DNA of 7,475 nt from Microcaldota archaeon (GCA_020726005.1 DYTL01000037.1:1-7475); one strand, 5' to 3'; shown: positions 1-5,390, counted from the first letter of the stretch. Notes: generated from the letters alone by a model not told the origin. Numbers and translations are program-made.

Positions 1-51
1 CCCTGAATAAAATGTATTGCGGTTCCTTTCTGTTTGTGCTTTAATACCCAT
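1..51 (-). CDS. 5' end of an unidentified gene, cut by the window edge
   Basis: On the minus strand an ATG at 51 opens a frame that stays open to the window edge (17 codons, starting MGIKAQTERNRN). The support is its promoter geometry: an ATATAAAT box at 72-79 is centred about 25 bp upstream of the ATG, as for a leaderless archaeal transcript, and the same layout occurs at dtxR and herA. There is no Shine-Dalgarno site. The fragment is too short to assign a family. It is divergent from the iron operon and shares its 82-bp promoter region. A chance open frame of this length is quite possible, so the call rests mainly on the promoter. Confidence 0.4.
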   Translation of the reverse strand, partial: MGIKAQTERNRNTFYSG

Positions 52-71
52 TCTGAAAAAAGAATGTTAAT

Positions 72-79
72 ATTTATAT
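72..79 (-). promoter_or_regulatory. TATA box of the left-edge gene
   Basis: ATATAAAT on the minus strand is centred about 25 bp upstream of the ATG at 51, which puts the predicted transcription start at or next to that ATG. The DtxR-type palindrome lies upstream of this box, so the iron repressor may or may not affect this gene. Confidence 0.4.
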
Positions 80-102
80 GTTGATTTAAAAATAAAACAT
101 AG

Positions 103-111
103 TTATTTAAA
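103..111 (+). promoter_or_regulatory. TATA box of the dtxR-feoB operon
   Basis: TTATTTAAA is centred at 107, about 27 bp before the ATG at 134. This is the usual archaeal distance from TATA box to transcription start, so the mRNA probably begins at the start codon. No Shine-Dalgarno sequence precedes the ATG, which agrees with leaderless translation. An alternative TTTATATG at 73-80 would give a leader of about 30 nt but overlaps the opposing box. Confidence 0.55.
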
Positions 112-112
112 G

Positions 113-126
113 TTAGGTATACCTAA
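113..126. promoter_or_regulatory. DtxR/IdeR-type operator palindrome
   Basis: TTAGGTATACCTAA is a perfect 14-bp palindrome. The TTAGG...CCTAA half-sites match those of the DtxR/IdeR operator family. It lies directly downstream of the TATA box and ends 7 bp before the start codon, at about -21 to -8 if transcription starts at the ATG. A repressor bound there would block RNA polymerase recruitment or initiation. With a DtxR-family gene immediately downstream, iron-dependent negative autoregulation of dtxR-feoB is the natural reading. The palindrome is seen directly; the regulator match is inferred. Confidence 0.75.
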
Positions 127-133
127 TCTATTT

Positions 134-730
134 ATGGAATTAAGTCGACAAATTGAAGAATATCTTGAAGCTATTTATCGTAAAGAGAAGAAAGGCGAAA
201 ACGCAACGACAAAAGAAATAGCAAAGGAACTTAATATAACAGAAGCGAGCGTTAGCGAAATGCTGAGAAAATTGGCAAAAAATGGTTTCATAGAACATAC
301 ACCGTATGGACATGCAATTCTTACTGTGAAAGGAAAAGAAATTGGAAAAAACATTCTCAGAAAGCACAGGATTATTGAAAAATTTCTTACACTTATAGGC
401 GTCAAAAGAAAAATTCATGAGGAAGCATGCAAACTTGAGCATGTAGTGTCGGATGATGTTGAAAAACGCGTGCGTAATGTAGTTCTAAAAGCCGAACTTA
501 AAAAAATTCCACTTACTCTGCTTGAAAATGGCGAACAAGGAAAAATTGTTGAAATCAAAAATGGTGCAAAGGCTTCACAACGACTTGCAGCTTTAGGACT
601 TACAAAAGATACTATTATAACATTCACAAAATCAGCTCCTTTTAGCGGACCGGTCAAAATAATTGTACGCGGTACTATGCTTGCGCTTGGAAGAGGGATT
701 GCTATGAAGATTTTTGTAAAAAGGGTTTGA
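134..730 (+). CDS. DtxR/IdeR-family metal-dependent repressor with C-terminal FeoA domain
   Basis: This 198-residue protein is an iron-responsive transcriptional repressor. Residues 1-63 form a winged helix-turn-helix (TTKEIAKELNITEASVSEML), and 64-122 the dimerisation and metal-binding domain. Residues 126-198 are strongly FeoA-like (GEQGKIVEI, RLAALGLT, GPVKIIVRG, LALGRGIA). Metal-ligand positions known from DtxR are present: H78, E82, H95, C99, E102 and H103. C99 fits an iron-type (DtxR/IdeR) rather than a manganese-type (MntR) site, although residue 9 is Glu where DtxR has Met. It is the first gene of an operon with feoB, overlapping its ATG by one base, and sits behind a DtxR-type operator. 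The FeoA domain may also serve FeoB, since no separate feoA is visible. The ATG at 134 fits both the TATA spacing and the family N-terminus. Confidence 0.88.
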   Translation: MELSRQIEEYLEAIYRKEKKGENATTKEIAKELNITEASVSEMLRKLAKNGFIEHTPYGHAILTVKGKEIGKNILRKHRIIEKFLTLIGVKRKIHEEACKLEHVVSDDVEKRVRNVVLKAELKKIPLTLLENGEQGKIVEIKNGAKASQRLAALGLTKDTIITFTKSAPFSGPVKIIVRGTMLALGRGIAMKIFVKRV

Positions 731-2652
731 TGAACGTGGATGCAGAAAAAAAGATAAAAATTGCACTTGCTGGAAACGCGAACGTTGGAAAAAGTGCGCT
801 TTTTAACTACTTAACAGGTATGACGCAACATGTTGCAAATTGGCCAGGAAAAACCATCGCGATAGCTGAAGGAATGCTTAAGTTCAGGAATTATGAAATA
901 AAAATAATTGATCTACCTGGGGTGTATTCGCTTTCAACATTTTCGCTTGAGGAGCAAATAACATGTGAATATATAATAAAAGAAAAACCAGACGTTATTA
1001 TAAATGTAGTTGATAGCACTGCACTTGAACGAAATCTTTTTTTTACAACGCAGCTAATTGAGCTTGATGTGCCGCTTGTAATTGCACTAAATCAAAGCGA
1101 TGTGGCAAAGAAAAAAGACATTGTAATAGACAAAAAAAAATTAAGCGATGTTTTAGGAATATTGGTTGTTGCGACAGTTGCAACAAAAGGAAATGGTGTG
1201 CACGAATTGATTGAACGCTGTATTGAAGTCATAGAAAAAAAAGCACTTCATGCAAAGAAAATCACATATGGAAAAGAAATAGAAATGAAAATAATAAAAT
1301 TGGAAAATTCGCTTTCAATGTTAAAACTTCCTTATTCGCGAAGATATGCTGCAATAAAACTCATTGAAGGTAATGAAGAAGTAATGAAAGAAATAGATAA
1401 ACACGTGCTTCAGAACGCAACAAAATACGCACACGAAATTGAACGTATTCATAATGAGTCTGCGCCAATTGTAATAAGCAACGAAAGATATACTATAGTG
1501 TGTAAAATAATTAGAGATGTACAAACGCTTTCTATACAAAAAGTTGGAATAAGTGAAAAAATTGATGAAATTACAACGCATTGTGTTTTCGGATATATAA
1601 TAATGTTGCTTGTACTCGGAAGCGTGTTTTATACTATATTTACATTTGGAGATTATCTTTCATCGGCTATCAGTGATCTTTTTGATATGTTTAGACCTTC
1701 TGAAAGTGTAATTAATGAAAACATTCTTTGGGAAGGGCTAATCGGCGGATTAGTCGCTGGATTAACGCTCGTTATTCCGTACGTATTGCCATTCTATTTG
1801 CTTCTTTCACTACTTGAAGATACTGGGTATATTACAAGAATTGCATATCTTTTGGATGGAATAATGCGCAAAATAGGATTTCATGGTAAAGCAATAATTC
1901 CGCTTTTGCTTGGATATGGATGCAGCGTACCTGCATGCTTTGCATGTAGAATAATGGAATATGATAGAGATAGACTTATTGCAGCATTCGCAATAACGCT
2001 CGTTCCGTGCACTGCACGTACCGTTGTAATTCTCGCACTTGTTGGAACGTATTTAGGTATTTGGTGGGCGCTTGCACTTTATTTTTTCAATATTGTAATT
2101 ATTGCGATTCTTGCAAAAATCGCCTTTAAAATATTACCAGGAGATCCAGTTGGTCTGATAATGGAAATGCCATCCTACAAACTTCCTAGTTTAAGCGTTA
2201 TCGCGAAACAAACTTTTATGAGAATAAAATCATTGATTATAATTGTATTTCCATATTATATTTGTGGCGGATTGCTACTTGCTGTGCTCCAAATTTTTGG
2301 GATTATTGGTGCGATAGGGCATATTTTCGAGCCGCTAATCTCAAATTGGCTTGGACTTCCAGTTTTTGCAAGCACTCTCTTAATTTTTGGAATCGTACGG
2401 AAGGAACTTATTGTCGTGCTTCCAGCAATCATGTACGGTGCAACCGATTTATCCACAGTTTTTACACCTGCACAGATGATTGTTCTTACAATTATTGCAA
2501 TGTTCTATATTCCATGCATCGCAACTATAGCCGCGCTTTCACGTGAATTTGGTATGAAAAAAGCATTCTTTATTATTGTTTTTGAAATATTCTTTACGTT
2601 ATTGCTTGGCGGAATAATTTGGAGATTACTTATTGTAGCAGGACTTTCGTAG
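730..2652 (+). CDS. feoB: Ferrous iron transport protein B (FeoB)
   Basis: This 640-residue protein is the GTP-regulated inner-membrane Fe(II) importer. The N-terminal G domain shows G1 GNANVGKS (15-22), G2 Thr in PGKT (39-42), G3 DLPG (61-64) and G4 NQSD (121-124). A mostly helical linker region (about 170-280) precedes a membrane domain with about eight hydrophobic segments. This domain carries the two FeoB Gate cores, GYGCSVPA (395-402, C398) and LVPCTARTV (C427), plus a late YIPC Cys. It ends near WRLL like other FeoBs; the length is typical of archaeal forms, which are shorter than E. coli FeoB. The ATG at 730 shares its A with the dtxR stop (TGATG), implying translational coupling. A TTG at 727 gives one more residue and is less likely. 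Expression should be repressed through the upstream operator when iron is plentiful. Confidence 0.96.
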   Translation: MNVDAEKKIKIALAGNANVGKSALFNYLTGMTQHVANWPGKTIAIAEGMLKFRNYEIKIIDLPGVYSLSTFSLEEQITCEYIIKEKPDVIINVVDSTALERNLFFTTQLIELDVPLVIALNQSDVAKKKDIVIDKKKLSDVLGILVVATVATKGNGVHELIERCIEVIEKKALHAKKITYGKEIEMKIIKLENSLSMLKLPYSRRYAAIKLIEGNEEVMKEIDKHVLQNATKYAHEIERIHNESAPIVISNERYTIVCKIIRDVQTLSIQKVGISEKIDEITTHCVFGYIIMLLVLGSVFYTIFTFGDYLSSAISDLFDMFRPSESVINENILWEGLIGGLVAGLTLVIPYVLPFYLLLSLLEDTGYITRIAYLLDGIMRKIGFHGKAIIPLLLGYGCSVPACFACRIMEYDRDRLIAAFAITLVPCTARTVVILALVGTYLGIWWALALYFFNIVIIAILAKIAFKILPGDPVGLIMEMPSYKLPSLSVIAKQTFMRIKSLIIIVFPYYICGGLLLAVLQIFGIIGAIGHIFEPLISNWLGLPVFASTLLIFGIVRKELIVVLPAIMYGATDLSTVFTPAQMIVLTIIAMFYIPCIATIAALSREFGMKKAFFIIVFEIFFTLLLGGIIWRLLIVAGLS

Positions 2653-2668
2653 ATATAACGTTAAAACT

Positions 2669-2758
2669 AACTAATAAAACAGAAGAAAGCGCTCTATCGC
2701 ATCAATTATTGAACGCTAAAACGATCAATTTACGTAATTTGGGTGTTTATTAGTTTTT
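2669..2758. terminator. Long-armed inverted repeat between convergent genes, possible terminator
   Basis: AACTAATAAA (2669-2678) is perfectly complementary to TTTATTAGTT (2746-2755), which runs into a T5 tract (2754-2758) on the plus strand. The 67-nt interior can fold further: AGCG/CGCT encloses a CAAT-T-ATTG element. It lies just after feoB and overlaps the stop codon of the opposing membrane-protein gene. Archaeal termination depends mostly on T-tracts, so the T5 run is the better support and the hairpin role is uncertain. Confidence 0.35.
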
Positions 2759-3118
2759 AATCCAGATTTCTCTGTTTCCAAAAAGAGATTGTGGTGCGTC
2801 CTTTGGTAACTCCCTATAAATAATTTCTTTTCCATCTTTCCATCCTTTCCAAAGTGCGTTATAGTACCTCCAATTCATAAAGAACGGAACAAAACTAAAG
2901 AAAATTATTCCTCCTATGATAAAATTCACAACCATCACAACATCACTTATTGTATTACGCAAATAAAATACGAATATAAGCCCTATGATGAAAAAAATCC
3001 AAATACATGCAAGGCTAAACGCTTCTATCCAAATCACTTTTTTGGTATAAATTAAATAGTCAGATTGCTTTAATTCTGGCTTTACATTACTAATTTTCGC
3101 TTTTTTTGTTTGCACCAT
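2750..3118 (-). CDS. Small membrane protein of unknown function
   Basis: This 122-residue protein is not recognised. It has a lysine-rich N-terminus (1-28), two strongly hydrophobic segments (about 29-53 and 59-81) joined by a short loop (LRNTISD), and a 40-residue soluble tail rich in aromatic and charged residues (WRYYNALWKGWKDGKE). It is therefore probably a two-helix hairpin membrane protein; with positive charges in both tails, the termini are likely cytoplasmic. The ATG at 3118 follows a TATA-like box at 3143-3152, leaving almost no leader, and there is no Shine-Dalgarno site. It converges on feoB and lies downstream of TFB in the same direction, but its own promoter and a T7 tract after TFB suggest separate transcription. 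The frame is plausibly real given its length, promoter and ordered hydrophobicity. Confidence 0.7.
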   Translation of the reverse strand: MVQTKKAKISNVKPELKQSDYLIYTKKVIWIEAFSLACIWIFFIIGLIFVFYLRNTISDVVMVVNFIIGGIIFFSFVPFFMNWRYYNALWKGWKDGKEIIYRELPKDAPQSLFGNREIWIKN

Positions 3119-3142
3119 AATAAATTACAGTAAATCCGCTAG

Positions 3143-3152
3143 TAAATAAAAA
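3143..3152 (-). promoter_or_regulatory. TATA box of the small membrane protein gene
   Basis: TTTTTATTTA on the minus strand is centred about 29 bp upstream of the ATG at 3118, predicting a leader of only a few nucleotides. Confidence 0.4.
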
Positions 3153-3236
3153 CCTTTCGATTTTGAGTAACAGTCTAAAATTTCCCTATTTCGTGTATTT
3201 CGTCTTTTAAGACGTGGCTAAGGTAATAGATATAAT

Positions 3237-3274
3237 TTTGTCCCTTTAGCTTCGCAGAAGTGCGTAAAGACAAA
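3237..3274. other. Imperfect stem-loop downstream of the TFB gene
   Basis: On the plus strand three helices stack: TTTGT/ACAAA, CTTTA/TAAAG and CGCA/TGCG, closed by a GAAG loop. The 3' arm (3261-3274) is fully paired, while the 5' arm carries bulges of 2 nt (CC) and 4 nt (GCTT). A separate short hairpin, CGTCTT-TT-AAGACG, lies at 3201-3214. It could be a 3'-end structure or a small RNA. No C/D box or convincing H/ACA signature was found. Confidence 0.3.
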
Positions 3275-3290
3275 TTAAAATGCACAATAC

Positions 3291-3297
3291 AAAAAAA
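3291..3297 (-). terminator. T7 tract directly after the TFB stop codon
   Basis: On the minus strand seven T residues follow the TFB stop codon (TAA at 3300-3298) without a gap. Oligo-T tracts on the coding strand are the main intrinsic termination signal in archaea. Confidence 0.5.
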
Positions 3298-4206
3298 TTA
3301 GAGATTAATCTTTAGATTAAGTTCCTTCTTAAGTTCTCTATAGCGATTTCTTATAGTAACTTCTGTTACACCTGCTACATCAGCAACTTCTTTCTGAGTG
3401 CGTTTTTCTCCGTGCATCGCACTTGCTATGTAAAGGGCTGCAGCAGCAACACCCGTAGGCCCTCTACCTGAAATAAGTCCTTTCTTTAAGGATTTTTTAA
3501 CCAGTTTTACTGCATCTTCCTGTATTATCGGTCCAAGTTTAAGCGCAGAAGCGAACTTTGAAATGTATTGACTTGGATCAGTAAGCGGAACGTCCACATT
3601 TAATTCAACCTTTATGAACCTATATGCTCTGCCTATCTCCTTTTTTTCTATTCCGGATGCTTTAGCTATTTCATCAAGTGTTCTTGGTATTCCATGTATT
3701 CTGCATATTGCGTAGATAACTGCGGAAACTACGCTTTCAATAAGCCTTCCACGAATAAGTTCTTCTTTTACTATTTTTCGGTAAAGAAGTGCAGTACTTT
3801 CCTTTATGTTTTCAGGAAGTCCAAGTGAAGATGCGATTCTGTCAAGTTCTGCAAGTGCGATTGCAAGGTTTCTTTCCATAGAAGTAGCTATGCTAACTCG
3901 TTTGTGCCATTTTCTCATTCTGTAAAGTTGGGCCTGTTTCTTAGGAGATATTTTAACTCCCCTAATATCCCGATTGTACTGATCTATCTCTGTTACAAGA
4001 CCTTTGTTAGGTCTCATGAATTTTACAGGTGCGCCACCTCTTGCTCTTTTCTCTTTTTGTTCAGCATCAAATGCCCTCCATTCAGGACCGAAATCAACTA
4101 AATTTTCGCTTATTATAAGTCCGCAGTTTGCACAAATTATTTCGCCCTTTTCATAATCTCGTATTAATTTTTTATTGCTACATTCTGGACATTTATTTTC
4201 TGTCAT
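3298..4206 (-). CDS. tfb: Transcription initiation factor B (TFB)
   Basis: This 302-residue protein is the archaeal TFIIB homologue. It binds the TBP-TATA complex and the BRE and recruits RNA polymerase. The N-terminal zinc ribbon has CPEC (C6, C9) and CANC (C25, C28). The B-reader/linker segment follows (DFGPEWRAFDAEQKEKRARG, about 50-69). Two cyclin-like repeats occupy roughly 105-200 and 205-302; the second ends in the BRE-reading helix-turn-helix (TQKEVADVAGVTEVTIRNRY). The length is typical and nothing is missing. The ATG at 4206 was chosen because GAGGAGG lies 7 nt upstream and the protein then starts directly before the zinc ribbon. An in-frame ATG 12 codons earlier would translate through that ribosome-binding site. 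The gene is divergent from the Sm-like gene. No second TFB is present here. Confidence 0.97.
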   Translation of the reverse strand: MTENKCPECSNKKLIRDYEKGEIICANCGLIISENLVDFGPEWRAFDAEQKEKRARGGAPVKFMRPNKGLVTEIDQYNRDIRGVKISPKKQAQLYRMRKWHKRVSIATSMERNLAIALAELDRIASSLGLPENIKESTALLYRKIVKEELIRGRLIESVVSAVIYAICRIHGIPRTLDEIAKASGIEKKEIGRAYRFIKVELNVDVPLTDPSQYISKFASALKLGPIIQEDAVKLVKKSLKKGLISGRGPTGVAAAALYIASAMHGEKRTQKEVADVAGVTEVTIRNRYRELKKELNLKINL

Positions 4207-4213
4207 ATACTTT

Positions 4214-4220
4214 CCTCCTC
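4214..4220 (-). promoter_or_regulatory. Shine-Dalgarno site that sets the TFB start
   Basis: GAGGAGG on the minus strand is separated from the ATG at 4206 by 7 nt. It is a strong match to the archaeal 16S rRNA 3' end and rules in the downstream start codon. Confidence 0.85.
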
Positions 4221-4280
4221 TAGTAAGTCCTTCTGTGTGCACCAGTCCGTCGCAATTTGCGTCCGAACATTAGAATAAGG

Positions 4281-4289
4281 TTTTTAAAT
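4281..4289 (-). promoter_or_regulatory. TATA box of the TFB gene
   Basis: ATTTAAAAA on the minus strand predicts a transcription start near 4259 and a leader of about 53 nt that contains the Shine-Dalgarno site. Confidence 0.5.
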
Positions 4290-4326
4290 GTTTCTATAAT
4301 TCGTAAAGATTTTAGGATGTAAGGGG

Positions 4327-4335
4327 TTTATATAT
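4327..4335 (+). promoter_or_regulatory. TATA box of the Sm-like gene
   Basis: TTTATATAT is preceded by purine-rich AAGGGG (possible BRE). A start near 4357 would leave a leader of about 23 nt that includes the Shine-Dalgarno site. Confidence 0.65.
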
Positions 4336-4366
4336 CTTCCGATTATAAAATCAAAAGTTTAGTAGT

Positions 4367-4373
4367 GAGGTGA
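4367..4373 (+). promoter_or_regulatory. Shine-Dalgarno site of the Sm-like gene
   Basis: GAGGTGA lies 6 nt before the ATG at 4380 and is an excellent match to the archaeal anti-Shine-Dalgarno. Confidence 0.85.
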
Positions 4374-4379
4374 ATTAAA

Positions 4380-4604
4380 ATGGCAGAAAAAAGACCTTTT
4401 GATATTTTGAACGGTTCGTTAAACAATACCGTCATTATAGGACTTAAAGGGGGAGTAGAATTTCGTGGAACCATGGTAGCTTATGACGTGCACATGAATC
4501 TTGTGCTAGAAAAAGCAGAGCAACTTGTAAATGGTGAAGTAAAACGTGGAGTAGGAACAGTGCTTCTCAGAGGAGATAGCGTTGTATTTATCTCCCCGTC
4601 TTAA
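4380..4604 (+). CDS. Archaeal Sm-like RNA-binding protein (SmAP/LSm)
   Basis: This 74-residue protein consists only of an Sm fold and should form a heptameric ring that binds U-rich RNA, acting as an RNA chaperone or scaffold. Sm1 spans about 8-47, with GLKGGVEFRGTMVAYDVHMNLVL. Sm2 spans about 58-73, with VLLRGDSVVFIS. The uridine-pocket residues of the family are present: H38 and N40 in the DxHMN segment, and R64-G65-D66. TATA box, Shine-Dalgarno site and start codon are all clear. In many archaea this gene is followed by the ribosomal L37e gene. Here the next gene is a convergent tRNA, and no L37e frame is present. It is divergent from TFB. Confidence 0.95.
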   Translation: MAEKRPFDILNGSLNNTVIIGLKGGVEFRGTMVAYDVHMNLVLEKAEQLVNGEVKRGVGTVLLRGDSVVFISPS

Positions 4605-4605
4605 C

Positions 4606-4626
4606 AAATTTTTCGCAAAAAAATTT
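4606..4626. terminator. Shared terminator between the Sm-like gene and the convergent tRNA gene
   Basis: AAATTTTT (4606-4613) and AAAAATTT (4619-4626) form an 8-bp all-A/T inverted repeat around CGCAA. It gives T5 on the plus strand right after the Sm-like stop codon, and T7 (complement of 4617-4623) on the minus strand about 50 nt after the tRNA. This suits two-way termination of convergent units. Confidence 0.5.
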
Positions 4627-4648
4627 AGTCGTAGTCTGTTTCTTTATT

Positions 4649-4671
4649 AAATTTCTTTATGAAAGAAATTT
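4649..4671. repeat. Perfect inverted repeat just 3' of the tRNA gene
   Basis: AAATTTCTTT (4649-4658) and AAAGAAATTT (4662-4671) are perfect 10-bp complements around a 3-nt loop. On the minus strand the hairpin begins 3 nt after the tRNA discriminator base, so the precursor trailer would fold right next to the 3' processing site. It could aid 3'-end formation or processing. Confidence 0.55.
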
Positions 4672-4673
4672 AT

Positions 4674-4785
4674 TGGACTAAGGGGGATTATCAGTTTTGT
4701 TGATAAATTTTCATATTAACAAAAGCTTTTGAACCCCCAGCCTCCTCTACGCCAAAGAGGCGATCTACCGTTGATCTATCAGCCC
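4674..4785 (-). tRNA. tRNA-Ala (anticodon GGC) with an intron in the T-loop
   Basis: Read on the minus strand, a full cloverleaf forms once a 40-nt insert is removed, giving 72 nt without encoded CCA. The acceptor is GGGCTGA/TTAGTCC, then TA, D-stem GATC/GATC with loop AACGGTA, and G26. The anticodon stem CCTCT/AGAGG has loop TTGGCGT, giving anticodon GGC at 4753-4751. The variable loop is AGGCT, and the T-stem GGGGG/CCCCC holds spliced T-loop TTCAAAT. G3-U70, the alanine identity pair, is present with discriminator A73, agreeing with the anticodon. A15-U48 can form the Levitt pair. The gene decodes GCC/GCU alanine codons. It follows the SerK-like gene in the same direction and converges on the Sm-like gene. 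Standard tRNA finders may miss it because the T-arm is split. Confidence 0.9.
4688..4727 (-). other. 40-nt tRNA intron in the T-loop, bulge-helix-bulge type
   Basis: The intron sits between positions 59 and 60 and fits the hBHBh' rule. The outer helix is the T-stem GGGGG/CCCCC. The central helix is TTCA (54-57) with intron TGAT: three Watson-Crick pairs plus a terminal U-U mismatch. The 5' bulge is AAA, cut after its second base, and the 3' bulge AAT is cut before T60. The inner helix is a G-C pair, one bulged C, then TTTTGTT/AACAAAA (7 bp). Because of the A-runs, cutting at 57/58 or 58/59 would give the same mature tRNA; the bulge geometry favours 59/60. Removal would need a splicing endonuclease that accepts non-canonical sites. 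Confidence 0.82.
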
Positions 4786-4814
4786 AAAACAAATTTAAAA
4801 AAAAAATTTGTTTT
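4786..4814. repeat. Perfect inverted repeat abutting the tRNA 5' end
   Basis: AAAACAAATTT (4786-4796) and AAATTTGTTTT (4804-4814) are perfect 11-bp complements around seven A. On the minus strand the second arm ends exactly at base -1 of the tRNA. If transcribed, the leader would be fully base-paired up to the RNase P cleavage site. The centre also gives a T10 run on the minus strand, which could instead terminate readthrough from the SerK-like gene. Confidence 0.5.
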
Positions 4815-4830
4815 GTTTGTAAATTGCAAC

Positions 4831-4837
4831 ATAAATA
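4831..4837 (-). promoter_or_regulatory. Candidate TATA box for the tRNA gene
   Basis: TATTTAT on the minus strand would start transcription near 4808, inside the inverted repeat, leaving a leader of about 23 nt. No TATA-like box lies 26 bp before the mature tRNA 5' end, so a leaderless tRNA transcript is not supported. This is a weak call in AT-rich DNA. Confidence 0.25.
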
Positions 4838-4911
4838 CTAAATACAATGTTTGCATAGTGCGAACAGATAGTTAACTCACAAGTTGACTGGATCTTTAAC
4901 ACAAAAATAAA

Positions 4912-5364
4912 TTACGATTTAATACATGTAGATAATAATTTCAACCTATCCAACGGTATGTTCATTCTTAATTCTATTGCTGAAATATTCTTTAATTTGC
5001 CCTTTATTCTAATCATATGCCGAGAAGTTTTTGGCAATAATTTTTTCCTACTTAGCCCTGCATTTATTACCATTTCCTTTGTTACTTTTACTCTACGTCT
5101 CCATGATTTAACAATAATTCTTGGAAGGGAATAATCAATAAAAATCACTGGAATTTTCTCATATCCAAGTTTTATTAGGGATAAAAATCTATGATGTCCA
5201 TCAAGGATGATTTTCGTTGAACTATCTGCCACAATCGGTTTTTTCAAATATTTGTCAAATGCTATCTGTCTTTTTAATTCTTTTAAATGTTTTTTATTAA
5301 CTCTTTCATGTATTTTCAACTCGAATTTATCAACTACTGCAAAATAAAAATCTTTTTTTATCAT
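4912..5364 (-). CDS. Short SerK/ParB-like protein, putative free-serine kinase
   Basis: This 150-residue protein has the ParB/SerK fold. Landmarks match the ADP-dependent free-serine kinase SerK of Thermococcus kodakarensis: KIHE near the N-terminus (E20, aligning with catalytic E30 of SerK), LDGHHR (54-59), and a C-terminal PKTSRH (111-116), which corresponds to PKTTRH in SerK. SerK makes O-phosphoserine from serine for cysteine synthesis. The protein is well below the roughly 240 residues of SerK; the segment between VKSW and PKTSRH is much reduced, so activity and nucleotide use are uncertain. The ATG at 5364 is chosen because the ParB domain starts there and a TATA box lies at 5391-5399. 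An upstream in-frame GTG (5460) would add 32 residues rich in F, N, Y and K with no promoter. A ParB-like DNA-binding or nuclease role is the alternative. Confidence 0.72.
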   Translation of the reverse strand: MIKKDFYFAVVDKFELKIHERVNKKHLKELKRQIAFDKYLKKPIVADSSTKIILDGHHRFLSLIKLGYEKIPVIFIDYSLPRIIVKSWRRRVKVTKEMVINAGLSRKKLLPKTSRHMIRIKGKLKNISAIELRMNIPLDRLKLLSTCIKS

Positions 5365-5390
5365 ACTAACACTTAAATATTTTTTAATAT

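Noticed and set aside
727..729. TTG as the start of feoB
   Set aside because: The ATG at 730 overlaps the dtxR stop in the usual coupling arrangement and starts only one residue later.
2262..2546. 94-residue plus-strand frame inside feoB
   Set aside because: It lies wholly in another frame of the conserved FeoB membrane domain and has no promoter or recognisable product.
4207..4242. Twelve-codon upstream extension of TFB
   Set aside because: It would translate through the strong GAGGAGG ribosome-binding site at 4214-4220, and the family begins just before the zinc ribbon.
4870..4889. AGTTAAC/GTTGACT inverted repeat
   Set aside because: It pairs only with a G-U wobble on the plus strand and has a C-A mismatch on the minus strand, the direction of the flanking genes. 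It lacks an adjacent T-tract.
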